The notes beneath the pieces were generated by a model, which ran no database searches, was not told where the DNA came from, and worked only from the letters and a program-made list of their open reading frames with translations. Shown piece by piece: positions 6,574-15,371 of a stretch of 64,000 nucleotides of DNA (its first letter is position 1; every line of letters begins with the position of its first letter). Origin of the DNA: JABWCQ01 sp964587105 (GTDB taxonomy: Bacteria > Electryoneota > RPQS01); NCBI GenBank assembly GCA_964587105.1, contig CAZPKG010000007.1, positions 62,001 through 126,000 on the forward strand. The letters are read 5' to 3'. Both the position numbers and the translations under genes were made by a program.

Positions 6574-8346
6574 ATGAATCCTTCTGCTCCTTCCTCCGGC
6601 GGCCCGCGCAAGCCGCGCTCCAAACTGCCGCAAAGTTTCTGGGTTGCCAACACGATGGAGATATTTGAGCGTCTGGCCTGGTACGGTTTTTTTGCCGTGT
6701 CAACGCTCTATATTACCGGTTCAAAAGCCGAAGGCGCGCTTGGGTTTACTTCTGAGCAGCGCGGTATGCTGCAAGGCGTCGTGCCGTTTATTTTGTATCT
6801 ACTGCCGGTTGTGTTTGGCGCGCTGGCGGATCGGTTTGGCTACAAGAAGACATTCTTGCTTGCCTATACGCTGATGGTTCCGGCTTACTATTTGTTGGGG
6901 CAATTCCACGCGTTTGGCACGTTCTTTATGTCGTTCCTGTTTGTCGCGGTTGGAGCGGCCATTTTCAAACCGGTGGTTGTCGGAACGGTTGCGCGAACAA
7001 CGGACGAAACAAACTCGTCGATGGGTTTCGGAATCTTTTATATGATGGTGAACGTCGGCGGATTTGTCGGACCGATTGTAGCAGGAATGGTGCGGGTGCG
7101 CTATGGGTGGGATTGGGTATTCATGGCGTCGTCTTTCTGGATAGCGTGTAACTTCATTTGGCTGTTGTTGTTCTACAAAGAGCCGACGACAGAAGCCACA
7201 AGCGGAGAAAAGCGCACGGTCAAGCAGGTGTTGGCCGGTATTGTTGAAGTACTCGGCAATGGCCGATTCTTCCTGTTGATCTTCGTGATCTTGACTCTGC
7301 TCGCAATATCGGGTCGCTACATCACTTGGAATCAGATGCTCGTCGTGACCGGTATTTGGGTTGGACTGAATATTCTATTGGATATTCCGCTGCGCGCACG
7401 CGCGAAAAACGGTACGGTTGGATCGTGGCTGATGCAGCCACTTAAACTTGGAAACTGGAAGTTCGCGCTTTATCTGTTGATTCTGTCCGGATTCTGGACA
7501 TCGTTTAATCAAATTTTCTTGACGATGCCGGAATATATTCGCGACTATGTGGACACGAGTGACATGGTGAAGACGGCGCGCAATTGGGTCGGCGATGACT
7601 TTGCCAATGAATTCGCGGCTGTGAATGAACCGCTGCTTGCCGCCGAAATTCAAGCTCTTGCCGAGAAGCATGGCAAGACGGGCGATGTTATGCTCAGTGA
7701 AGAGGAAACCAAAGCATCCCGACGCGCACTGTTTGATTTCAAAGTTCGAGTACCAGAATCTGATTTGCGTTCATCATTGGCCGTTTTACCATTAAATCAA
7801 GTCGCAGGCAAATGGGTTGCGGACAGCACTGCGACAAAAGCGCTCGCGCATACTTGGGCGGAGAAATACCGTCAGGTCAATCCGGAGTATATCATCAACA
7901 TTGACGCGGGAGCGATTGTCGTATTTCAAGTGCTGGTGTCGTTCTTGATTGGCTTCTTCCCGCCGCTATCGGTCATGGTTGTGGGTATTATCGTCTCAGC
8001 CGTGGGGATTGGCATGAGCGCGTGGCTATCCACGGGGTGGCTGGTCACGCTTGCCATTACAATCTTTGCATTTGGTGAGATGATTGCGTCACCTAAGAGT
8101 CAGGAGTACGTGGGGCGGATTGCTCCGCAACAGAAGGTCGCGATGTACATGGGTTTCTATTTCTGGACAATTGCGCTCGGAAATATTTTTGGTGGTCGTT
8201 TGTCCGGTGAGCTTTATGGCTCGCTGGCGCGGGATCAAGGGAGACCTGACTTAATGTGGATGATATTTGGCGGTTTGGCCTTGCTGACAGCAGTGATATT
8301 GGTGCTTTACGATAGATTTATTCTCAAGAAAGGCACGCCTGAGTAG
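6574..8346 (+). CDS. POT/PTR2-family proton-coupled peptide transporter
   Basis: A 590-residue major-facilitator protein of the proton-dependent oligopeptide transporter family. The N-terminus has FWVANTMEIFERLAWYG, equivalent to the family ExxERF-like motif in helix 1. FGALADRFGYKKTF gives the helix 2-3 loop, and FGIFYMMVNVGGFVGP fits the PTR2 signature region. A large insertion (about residues 325-440), soluble and charged, interrupts the second half; the last bundle holds GEMIASPKSQEYVGRIAP. It would import di- and tripeptides across the inner membrane with protons. Monocistronic, ending in a clear terminator. Substrate is inferred from family only. Confidence 0.85.
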   Translation: MNPSAPSSGGPRKPRSKLPQSFWVANTMEIFERLAWYGFFAVSTLYITGSKAEGALGFTSEQRGMLQGVVPFILYLLPVVFGALADRFGYKKTFLLAYTLMVPAYYLLGQFHAFGTFFMSFLFVAVGAAIFKPVVVGTVARTTDETNSSMGFGIFYMMVNVGGFVGPIVAGMVRVRYGWDWVFMASSFWIACNFIWLLLFYKEPTTEATSGEKRTVKQVLAGIVEVLGNGRFFLLIFVILTLLAISGRYITWNQMLVVTGIWVGLNILLDIPLRARAKNGTVGSWLMQPLKLGNWKFALYLLILSGFWTSFNQIFLTMPEYIRDYVDTSDMVKTARNWVGDDFANEFAAVNEPLLAAEIQALAEKHGKTGDVMLSEEETKASRRALFDFKVRVPESDLRSSLAVLPLNQVAGKWVADSTATKALAHTWAEKYRQVNPEYIINIDAGAIVVFQVLVSFLIGFFPPLSVMVVGIIVSAVGIGMSAWLSTGWLVTLAITIFAFGEMIASPKSQEYVGRIAPQQKVAMYMGFYFWTIALGNIFGGRLSGELYGSLARDQGRPDLMWMIFGGLALLTAVILVLYDRFILKKGTPE

Positions 8347-8375
8347 TCACGACACGTTCGAAACTATGAATTAAT

Positions 8376-8411
8376 AAAGCCCCCGGCATTGAGTTGTCGG
8401 GGGCTTTGTTT
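8376..8411 (+). terminator. Rho-independent terminator after the POT gene
   Basis: AAAGCCCCCG/CGGGGGCTTT with loop GCATTGAGTTGT, followed by TGTTT. It differs by one base in 36 from the terminator at 9882-9917. Confidence 0.9.
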
Positions 8412-8584
8412 CATTGATTCGCATCGAACAAGTTTGTACAGAATTTTTTATATGCGGACTGCGAATCTGACAACATCGGTCGTATTCACAGGTTTGTCAT
8501 CAAGAATCCACTTGTGTTTTTGGAACAAAACTCTTACATATTCTGTGTAATAAAGATAGTCGTTGTTACGATTCAAAACACGAT

Positions 8585-8614
8585 TTGACATACATTCGTA
8601 TCGCCAAGTGTAGT
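8585..8614 (+). promoter_or_regulatory. Candidate promoter of the NapH-like gene
   Basis: TTGACA (8585-8590), 18 bases, TGTAGT (8609-8614), about 60 bp before the start codon. The 8347-8671 stretch holds otherwise only the terminator at 8376. Confidence 0.4.
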
Positions 8615-8671
8615 AGTAACGGTACTATTTCATTGAGCATTCAAATTAATATTTCGATAATTATGTAGCTT

Positions 8672-9451
8672 ATGAAAGCAATTAGGCATCCCAACCGGTG
8701 GCTTCGATACTCCATGCTGTCGGTCGTGCTCGGTTTGACAATCTATTTGGCTCTGGGCTATGGCAGTCGATCGTTCGAGACCTTCTGCCCGTTTGGCGGC
8801 GCGGAGAGCTTGTGGGGTTTATTTCAAACGCGCGAATTCAGTTGCACTCTGGGTCCTTTGAACTTATCAATGTTCATCGGTGTTCTTGTCCTCGCATTAG
8901 TTGCGCGAAAGGCGTTTTGCGGTTGGGCATGTCCAATCGGATTTCTCGGAGAATTAGCGTCTCGATTTACTGGCTTGTTTTGGCGCAGGCGACCACAACC
9001 ATCTCCCAAACTAAATGGCAGTCTGAAGCTATTGCGTTATGTCGTACTGGTCGTCGTACTCTATTTCACGTACAAGACGGGTGAGTTGATTCTTCGAGGA
9101 TATGATCCGTTTTTTCTGATCTTCTCAGGTTTCGGACATGGTTCGCTCGGCATGGTAAGCTGGATAGTTCTTGCAGTGATTGTGGTTGGGGCATTTCTTG
9201 TTCCGATGTTCTTCTGCCGCTACCTTTGCCCTTTGGGTGCAACATTTGATCCGTTCAGCAGGTTAGGTTTATTAAAAATTGTCCGAAATGAATCGACGTG
9301 CAATATGTGCGGCGCGTGTCAAAGAAAGTGCCCGCAGAACCTTGCTCCGCATTCAACGGTAAAGCTGAGGCACCGGGATTGTACGCTTTGTCTTGAGTGT
9401 GTTGACGCGTGCACAGTCGATAAGGCTCTTGAACTTAAGGCTACATTATGA
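8672..9451 (+). CDS. NapH/YccM-like membrane polyferredoxin
   Basis: A 259-residue inner-membrane iron-sulfur protein. The membrane part has segments at about 12-28, 64-80, 120-137 and 160-182. Each half carries a Cys pair motif on the cytoplasmic side, CGWACP (83-88) and CRYLCP (182-187), as in the NapH/NosR/CcoG group. The C-terminus has two 4Fe-4S sites: Cys 210, 213, 216, 220 and Cys 237, 240, 243, 247. Such proteins move electrons between quinols and periplasmic acceptors or reduce metals. An HMA-like protein follows, but no Nap or Nos catalytic gene is nearby, so the partner is unknown. Confidence 0.85.
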   Translation: MKAIRHPNRWLRYSMLSVVLGLTIYLALGYGSRSFETFCPFGGAESLWGLFQTREFSCTLGPLNLSMFIGVLVLALVARKAFCGWACPIGFLGELASRFTGLFWRRRPQPSPKLNGSLKLLRYVVLVVVLYFTYKTGELILRGYDPFFLIFSGFGHGSLGMVSWIVLAVIVVGAFLVPMFFCRYLCPLGATFDPFSRLGLLKIVRNESTCNMCGACQRKCPQNLAPHSTVKLRHRDCTLCLECVDACTVDKALELKATL

Positions 9452-9461
9452 GGAACGCTCA

Positions 9462-9824
9462 ATGAAATTACCAAGCTTCATTTTACCTGTACTCGTAGCA
9501 GTCGCAATATTGAGCGGATACTTTTTGCGTAACGCTTTTACTCAACCAACGACCAATGCTGTCTATAACGCCGCAGGTGATGAAATCGTGACTTGCATCG
9601 TTCAAGGGGTAAAATGCAAGGGAACCGCAAACTTCTTCACGACTCTCTACGACGATGCTCCGGGAATCGCCGGTATTGAGACATTCGCAACTGAACACCG
9701 GGTCATCTTCAAGTATGATCCGAAGCTCATTAGCCGGGAGAGAATCAAAGAGATCATGGAAACTCCGATTCCCCTCCGCGACGGAACTGTTCGGCAAGTG
9801 TTTACGTGCGAGTTGATGGAGTAG
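9462..9824 (+). CDS. Membrane-anchored HMA-like (metal-binding ferredoxin-fold) protein
   Basis: A 120-residue protein. An N-terminal hydrophobic anchor or signal (about 5-22) is followed by a small alternating domain with GVKCKGTANFF near residue 50 and a strand-helix-strand order like heavy-metal-associated domains. Two more Cys (ahead of the VKC motif and near the C-terminus) could also bind metal or a disulfide. ATG 9462 is preferred over an upstream in-frame start because it follows AGGAA and the NapH-like stop by 10 bp. Coupling to the polyferredoxin suggests a shared redox or metal role. The family call is tentative. Confidence 0.55.
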   Translation: MKLPSFILPVLVAVAILSGYFLRNAFTQPTTNAVYNAAGDEIVTCIVQGVKCKGTANFFTTLYDDAPGIAGIETFATEHRVIFKYDPKLISRERIKEIMETPIPLRDGTVRQVFTCELME

Positions 9825-9881
9825 CCAGGAGCTTGATTTTGCTACAAAAGTTCTCGCACTGTTCTTGATGACAGAATAAAC

Positions 9882-9917
9882 AAAGCCCCCAGCATTGAGT
9901 TGTCGGGGGCTTTGTTT
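9882..9917 (+). terminator. Rho-independent terminator after the HMA-like gene
   Basis: A near-copy of the terminator at 8376-8411, one mismatch in 36 bases including the loop, followed by TTTG. Confidence 0.9.
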
Positions 9918-9934
9918 TGCAAGCAAGTTGTGAA

Positions 9935-10150
9935 CTACGGTTGTATGGTATGCAGTAAGCTATTCATCAAATCCGGTTCGCCGGTGAAATATTCGACAAG
10001 GTACATTGATCCGTAAGATATGACGGATGCTAAGACCATGACGAGTAATGTTCGCGCACGCCCTTTGTCGAGTCCCCATTCATCCAAATAGCGATGAAGG
10101 AAGAATGCAGCGACAAAGAAGACAACCGTGGAGATAATGAAGCTATACAT
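9935..10150 (-). CDS. Small two-helix membrane protein
   Basis: A 71-residue protein with two membrane segments (about residues 3-19 and 34-52) separated by HRYLDEWGLDKGRAR, a charged loop, and a short exposed tail. It sits between the terminator at 9882 and the secreted TIG protein on the same strand. No strong ribosome-binding site is seen before its ATG. I do not recognise the family, but its membrane topology and codon pattern make it a plausible gene. Confidence 0.5.
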   Translation of the reverse strand: MYSFIISTVVFFVAAFFLHRYLDEWGLDKGRARTLLVMVLASVISYGSMYLVEYFTGEPDLMNSLLHTIQP

Positions 10151-10217
10151 GATTGCTCTTGATGCAATTTCTGATCCGGCTTCTCGGCGCTAAAGAATCA
10201 CTTCAGCATGTTATAGC

Positions 10218-11768
10218 TTATGGCGCGAACGTACGCACGACGTAGAAGCGCATGGGCTCGGATGAATTAGTTGCAAAGTTGTCCGTGAAAGTTGTGTCAG
10301 TAGTTGCTCCGGCAAGTTCGGCAAAGTCGCCCGTGATCGGGTCGTTGCGGAAGACACCGTACAGACTACCGGGAGTTGCCGGCATCCAGTTTAGCACGAT
10401 GTCAGGAGCCGCGACGCTGATTACTAAACTGTCCGGGGAAGTGACGAAAGCCCACGGTCGAATCTCCATACAGCCTGAGCAAAGATCAAACAAACCATCC
10501 GGATTCACAACGCGAATGGGGCGCGCACCTAAACCGACATCAGGCGGAGTTGTAAAGGTCATGGTCTGATCGTTGATGATGTTCAGGTTGCCGACCGGAA
10601 TGCCGCCAACGGTTACAATTGCGTTCGGCGCAAAGCGCTCGCCCGTAATAGTTATCTGTTTTGGAATTCCAATATAGGCCCATGTTGGAGTGACCACTTG
10701 GATTTCGGGAGGGTTAACATTGTCAACCGTGAAACAGAAATTGCATCCACCGGATTGCCCGTCGGGGTTGATAACCGTCACGCCGTAAACATCGCGTCGC
10801 ATATTGGGAACGATAATCTGTGCGAGGTCTTCGGCAATCACGACGGACACGCAGAGTTCGTCGCCAATGTAGAACTGCGCGCCGCTCAAGAAATTCGACC
10901 CATGCACAAGAATGAGATTGTCGCGATCTCCACGATTGGGCTGGAGATGGCTGATGTCCGGAACGAATGCTGGATCTCCTGATACACTTACATCATCAAT
11001 CAGCCAGCCGCGAAAGCCGTTGTAAAGTTGGTCAACAGTATCAAATCTAAAACGAATCCAGCATGATCCTCCGGTGAACTCAGTCATGGTAAAGGCATGA
11101 TGTACCCATAGGCCCGGCTCGCCGACGCCGCCTGAGCTATAGCCAACGTGCGCATTTGCATTCACGTCATCGAGCGGATTCAATTGGCCGCTGCCGACGG
11201 GACTCCAAGTCAGTCCGCCGTCCGTTGAAGCTTCAACATGCATGACATCAAACCACGGCACGTCAACTCCTTCGATCTCCCACCACGTCCAGAATGTCAG
11301 AGTCGCATCGGCGAGGTTCGACATATCAATTTCCGGCGAGATTGCCCATCCGGTGTTTGGCACAGTGGACGTTCCGCCGGAGTGACTGCCTTGTGCAGTA
11401 TCAAAGTCGGCGCCGATGAATGAACCTGTGGCCTCTTCACCATACCACAATGTGTGGCTCCCGCTGTGCGCCAAAGGAAGAAATCCCTCATCTGGGAGTG
11501 AAACCATAAACGGGTTCACGGTCGGGTTCAACACCTCGTGTGTTTGCGGATCAGACAGGACATGAAAGAATCCGGATGTTGTCCAATCGGCTCCACCCGT
11601 TTCAAAATCTTCCGACCACGGAACAGTGACTATTGTAGCGAGCGGATTTCGCATCGGCGTTGCGGGCGGAGTTCGATTTTTGGGCAGAGATCTGCTGGGC
11701 TCTGCATATCCGTAAGTTGAGATCTTAATGGTCAGCAGCAGTGCTACACACCAAGTTGTCTTTTTCAT
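10218..11768 (-). CDS. Secreted multidomain protein with MAM-like/anchor-J and TIG domains
   Basis: A 516-residue exported protein: signal peptide (about 1-22), then a beta-sandwich of the choice-of-anchor/immune-inhibitor-A-like kind (about 50-265) with the typical WSEDFETGG, GWAISPEIDMSN, FWTWWE and WLIDDVSVSGD elements. Two IPT/TIG domains follow (about 272-350 and 355-435), with NRGDRDNLILVHGSNF and YIGIPKQITITGERF. The end is fibronectin-III-like (about 445-516). No type IX sorting tail is present, so it may be released or anchored otherwise. It is probably a cell-surface or adhesive protein. Confidence 0.8.
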   Translation of the reverse strand: MKKTTWCVALLLTIKISTYGYAEPSRSLPKNRTPPATPMRNPLATIVTVPWSEDFETGGADWTTSGFFHVLSDPQTHEVLNPTVNPFMVSLPDEGFLPLAHSGSHTLWYGEEATGSFIGADFDTAQGSHSGGTSTVPNTGWAISPEIDMSNLADATLTFWTWWEIEGVDVPWFDVMHVEASTDGGLTWSPVGSGQLNPLDDVNANAHVGYSSGGVGEPGLWVHHAFTMTEFTGGSCWIRFRFDTVDQLYNGFRGWLIDDVSVSGDPAFVPDISHLQPNRGDRDNLILVHGSNFLSGAQFYIGDELCVSVVIAEDLAQIIVPNMRRDVYGVTVINPDGQSGGCNFCFTVDNVNPPEIQVVTPTWAYIGIPKQITITGERFAPNAIVTVGGIPVGNLNIINDQTMTFTTPPDVGLGARPIRVVNPDGLFDLCSGCMEIRPWAFVTSPDSLVISVAAPDIVLNWMPATPGSLYGVFRNDPITGDFAELAGATTDTTFTDNFATNSSEPMRFYVVRTFAP

Positions 11769-12081
11769 GTCATACCTGCACTTGCTAAGAATGATACAAC
11801 CAATTTACTATAGGCGGTCCCGCTCGCACTTGCTATGTCATTTAGCAACCATCAGGCCAGACAGGAAAGAAATTGAGTTCGAAGCTTTTTATTAATTGAT
11901 AAACATGAATATAGAAACAATTCTGAGAGCGTTTTTATAAAGAGAATGACATAGCGCGAAACTCGAATTAGTGTGGCATGGGAGCCCCACTTTGGATAAG
12001 TTCAATATTAGTAAAAATTAGGAGTGGGACATCGATTTCTGCATGATGCATTATGTATTATAACTATCAATTGTTTCAAAT
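11769..12081. other. AT-rich intergenic region, no gene
   Basis: No supported reading frame. The only structure noted is a TTGCTA...TAGCAA inverted repeat (11830-11848) in the upstream region of the secreted TIG gene. The next operon's terminator follows at 12082. Confidence 0.5.
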
Positions 12082-12112
12082 AAAAAGCCCGGACATCTCG
12101 CCCGGGCTTTTG
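12082..12112 (-). terminator. Terminator of the giant-cytochrome operon
   Basis: AAAGCCCGG/CCGGGCTTT stem with loop ACATCTCGC. On the minus strand it is followed by a T run, 21 bases after the last cytochrome stop codon. Confidence 0.85.
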
Positions 12113-12132
12113 CTATGCAAATCAGGTAGTAG

Positions 12133-13356
12133 CTATTTATCGCGATGACAGCGCACGCAAAGATCGCGGTCCGGCGAGGCAATCATCAGCGGTGACGCTG
12201 TCCAGCTGTGGAGGTCGTGACAGCTTGTGCAACCAAGCGGGCCACCCTTCACGGGATCGACGTACTTTTCGCCGACCGGGTGCGCACTGCGGTGTTCGTG
12301 CTGATGGCACTCGACGCACAACTCCAGATTCGGTTTCTTGAGGTAGCCGGCATTGGCGTTGCCATGCGGATCGTGACACTTCGCGCAGGCGTACTTCGTG
12401 TGAGGATTGTTACCGACAAGCTCTACGCCGTGTGACGGATCGTGACACTTCGTGCAAAGATTTTTGGGCTCGGATGCCAACAGGTTGTTCTGATCCGCCG
12501 CGTGCGGATTGTGACACATCTGGCAGGATTCTTCCGCTGTTGCACCATGCGGCATGAATTGCGCAAACTGCTTTGATTCTTCGTCATGGCAATCACTGCA
12601 CACAGACTGCACAGTTCCGGTCAACGGGAATCCACCGCCCGGTTGCGCGGCGGCATGGCAAGCTCCGCAGTCGTTATCGGCAAACGGTTGATGTTTATTG
12701 CTCATTACCAACGACGGCGAATCGCTCGCGTGCGGATCGTGACAGGCGGAGCAGCGTTTTCCGACTGGATCAAATCCTTTGTGACGTTCGCGCAGCTTAT
12801 CCTGATTGCCATGACAGGTCTGGCAAAGTGAGGTTACGTCTTTTGTCAACAAAGCTTCGTTGTCGCTTCCGTGCACGTCATGGCATTTATAGCACTGACC
12901 GACTTTCATCGGCGCATGTACCGTGGGTTTGGCCATCCAGTCGCGGACTTCCGTGTGACAAGTCGCGCACATATCCTTGACATTGGCTTTCAACAAATTC
13001 GCTTTGTCAGAAGCGTGCGGATCGTGACACTTTGTACACTCGCCCGCCGCAACCGGCGCGTGCGGATGTGTTTTCAAGCGCCACTGGTCCGTATCTTCGT
13101 GACAGCTTGCGCAAAGGCCTCTTTCATCATCCACCAGCAGGTTTTCGTGGCGTGCTGCGTGTGGTGCATGGCACGCACTGCATTCACCCGCCTCAAGCGG
13201 AGGATGCACGTGTTCTTTGCCAAGCTGAGCCTCTAAGTCATCGTGGCACTCCAAACAAGCTTTCCGCTGATCCACTTTGGGCAATTCTTCAGCGGCAGGA
13301 GCTTGAATCCAAAGTAGGACGGCAAGCACACTGAACAGCAGAATGAGTTTCTTCAT
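12133..13356 (-). CDS. 16-heme c-type cytochrome (doubled-CXXCH type)
   Basis: A 407-residue exported cytochrome: signal peptide (about 1-22, ending APAAE), then 16 CXXCH heme-attachment motifs over the full length. They come mainly as pairs in a module of the form C-x2-CH-x2-H, about 12-20 residues, C-x2-CH, the doubled-CXXCH pattern. Most first motifs carry an extra His (CHDPHAS, CHDVHGS) that can ligand a neighbouring heme. The periplasm or outer surface is expected. Translation is coupled: its ATG overlaps the stop of the 26-heme gene and AAGGAGG lies six bases upstream. It is last in a six-gene operon and likely forms a heme wire with the 26-heme protein. Confidence 0.92.
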   Translation of the reverse strand: MKKLILLFSVLAVLLWIQAPAAEELPKVDQRKACLECHDDLEAQLGKEHVHPPLEAGECSACHAPHAARHENLLVDDERGLCASCHEDTDQWRLKTHPHAPVAAGECTKCHDPHASDKANLLKANVKDMCATCHTEVRDWMAKPTVHAPMKVGQCYKCHDVHGSDNEALLTKDVTSLCQTCHGNQDKLRERHKGFDPVGKRCSACHDPHASDSPSLVMSNKHQPFADNDCGACHAAAQPGGGFPLTGTVQSVCSDCHDEESKQFAQFMPHGATAEESCQMCHNPHAADQNNLLASEPKNLCTKCHDPSHGVELVGNNPHTKYACAKCHDPHGNANAGYLKKPNLELCVECHQHEHRSAHPVGEKYVDPVKGGPLGCTSCHDLHSWTASPLMIASPDRDLCVRCHRDK

Positions 13357-15350
13357 CGGTTGCCTCCTTCAGGAACGGCAACGTGGCAGGCCGCGCAATC
13401 GTTGGATTCAAACGGCGCGTGTTGGTTATTCATCAGCATGTGATTCATATTCGATCCGTGCGCGTCGTGACACATCGTGCAGTTAATATTCTCGCCGTTC
13501 TGCTGCAAGTGTGTCGCGCTGAATTCCGGCGTTGACGTATCGTGGCAATCCAAACACAAGGCCGGCATCGCCGTAGTAAGCAGCGCCTTCTGCATACTTG
13601 TGTGCGCGCTATGGCAATTCAAGCATTCGCCTGCCTTGACCGGCGGATGACCGTGCGTGGAATTGCGCGCGCTGTCAATTTCGGTGTGACAGGTGATGCA
13701 CAACTGCGCCGCGCCTGCAAGTAACAGGTTTTTATTCCCGCTTTGGTGCGGATCGTGACACTTGGTGCATTGCCCGTCCGCGACAGGTTGGTGTACTGAC
13801 ACAGCGGTCTTAATCGCGTCGGTGACGTCAGAGTGACATTCGCCGCAAGTGGATGCAACCGAATTGTTCAACATGTTCTTGTGATTTGCCGCGTGCGGCG
13901 CGTGACAATCGAGACATGATCCGTCCACAAAAGGCGGATGAACGGTGTTGGTCGGAATGATTTGAGCGACCGCCGAGTGGCAAGAAGCGCACAACGAGTT
14001 GTCAGTTGCTTTCAACAGTTTGTCATTCAGGCCGCCGTGAACCGCATGGCACGAACCGCACTCGCCGCGTTGGAACGGAAGGTGAACATCGGCTTTGGCA
14101 AACAGACCGGACAAGTCCTTATGACACTCAAGGCATAACGTGCCTTCCGGCGTTTCCAATAAGTTGTCGGCGTTAGTACCGTGAGGTTCGTGACAACTCC
14201 AACAATCTTTGTTCTTGACCACCGGATGTGATACAGGTTGCTCCATCGCTTGCTTGACGTCGGCATGACACTGCAAACACTGATCCTTAGAATCAGACTT
14301 CAGAAGTTTCGACTCCTCGTTGCCGTGACCGGAATGACAAGTTGTGCACGCTTCTTTAGCCGCCGGGTGACCGTGTGCAAGTTTTGTCTTATCCAATTCC
14401 GTCGAGTGGCACGAACCGCATGTCGTCGCGTCATCCGCTTTCATCAGTGCGGGTCGGTTCGTTGCGTGCGGACTGTGACATTCCGTGCAATCTTCACTTT
14501 GAACCGGCGAATGCGTCTTATCGCCATGCTTTTCAAGAGGATCGTGACAGCCGGTGCAAACCGAACGAACATTGTCCACCAACGCGAACGGATCCGCTTC
14601 TGTCGGCGCGACGTGACAATCAGAACAGGACGGGCCTTCCAGCGCAGCGTGCATCGTTGTGGGCATCAACGCTTTCTGATCCGAGGAATGCGGAACATGG
14701 CACTCCGAGCAATCTTTTCCGCCGACGGGGTAGTCAGCGTGTTGCTTAGCAAATGTCGGATCGTCCTTGCCGTGGCAACTGGCACACAGTTGCGCAGGCT
14801 CTTGCTTCAACAATTTTGCATGATCGCTGCCGTGCAAATCATGGCACGATCCGCAGCCTTGCTCGAGCGGCTTGTGCTTGTGACTTGCTTCAAATTCTTT
14901 AGCTTGATGACAAGAGTAACACAGCGTCGGCATTTCTGTTTTCAGCAGATTCTTGGCCGCGCCGCGATGCGGATTGTGGCAATCGGTGCATTTGCCTGCG
15001 CGCGCAGGTTCGTGAACGAAGGCCGCATTGAGCTTCAGAGAATCGGCGGCATGACATGAAATGCACAGATCCGCGCCCGTATCTTTCAGACGCAGCGCGC
15101 CGACTTTGCCGTGCGGGAGATGACATGCAGTGCACTCGCCCTTGTCGGCGGGTTCGTGCGCAAATTTTCCGCGATAGTCCTTTGCCTCATGACACTCGAG
15201 GCAATTCTGCTGCTTGCTGAAACGCGAGCCGCGTTTCATCTGCGCTTGCACACCGGAGTGATTCTCTAATCCGACGTAGCCGATTCCGGCAAGCACAACA
15301 AGCAGTAGCAGTCTATTTAGAATGCGAGAGTTCAGGAGGGGATCCTCCAA
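13353..15350 (-). CDS. 26-heme c-type cytochrome (doubled-CXXCH type)
   Basis: A 665-residue cytochrome with 26 CXXCH motifs, from residue 50 almost to the end, built from about 13 tandem two-heme modules (first motif usually CHxxH, second after about 18 residues). A hydrophobic stretch (about 12-28) acts as signal or membrane anchor. The frame opens with TTG at 15350, but a strong GGAGG sits at 15344-15348 inside the first codons, so the true start may be a little downstream (for example CTG at 15335). It lies 21 bp after the PPIase gene and overlaps the 16-heme gene by four bases. Long-range electron transfer is the expected role. Confidence 0.92.
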   Translation of the reverse strand: MEDPLLNSRILNRLLLLVVLAGIGYVGLENHSGVQAQMKRGSRFSKQQNCLECHEAKDYRGKFAHEPADKGECTACHLPHGKVGALRLKDTGADLCISCHAADSLKLNAAFVHEPARAGKCTDCHNPHRGAAKNLLKTEMPTLCYSCHQAKEFEASHKHKPLEQGCGSCHDLHGSDHAKLLKQEPAQLCASCHGKDDPTFAKQHADYPVGGKDCSECHVPHSSDQKALMPTTMHAALEGPSCSDCHVAPTEADPFALVDNVRSVCTGCHDPLEKHGDKTHSPVQSEDCTECHSPHATNRPALMKADDATTCGSCHSTELDKTKLAHGHPAAKEACTTCHSGHGNEESKLLKSDSKDQCLQCHADVKQAMEQPVSHPVVKNKDCWSCHEPHGTNADNLLETPEGTLCLECHKDLSGLFAKADVHLPFQRGECGSCHAVHGGLNDKLLKATDNSLCASCHSAVAQIIPTNTVHPPFVDGSCLDCHAPHAANHKNMLNNSVASTCGECHSDVTDAIKTAVSVHQPVADGQCTKCHDPHQSGNKNLLLAGAAQLCITCHTEIDSARNSTHGHPPVKAGECLNCHSAHTSMQKALLTTAMPALCLDCHDTSTPEFSATHLQQNGENINCTMCHDAHGSNMNHMLMNNQHAPFESNDCAACHVAVPEGGNR

Positions 15351-15371
15351 AGTTCAGCAAACAACTTCATG

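Noticed and set aside
13542..13724. Plus-strand frames within 12208-15059
   Set aside because: All opposite the cytochrome genes, with no start signals; shadows.
14238..15059. Long plus-strand frame (273 codons) opposite the 26-heme gene
   Set aside because: Shadow of the cytochrome gene, rich in Arg and Cys from reversed CXXCH codons, no homology pattern.
12133..15350. Regularly spaced DNA repeats such as cgtgcggatcgtgacact that could look like a CRISPR array
   Set aside because: They encode CXXCH and DPH motifs in an open frame, and the intervals are coding. No spacer-like unique segments.
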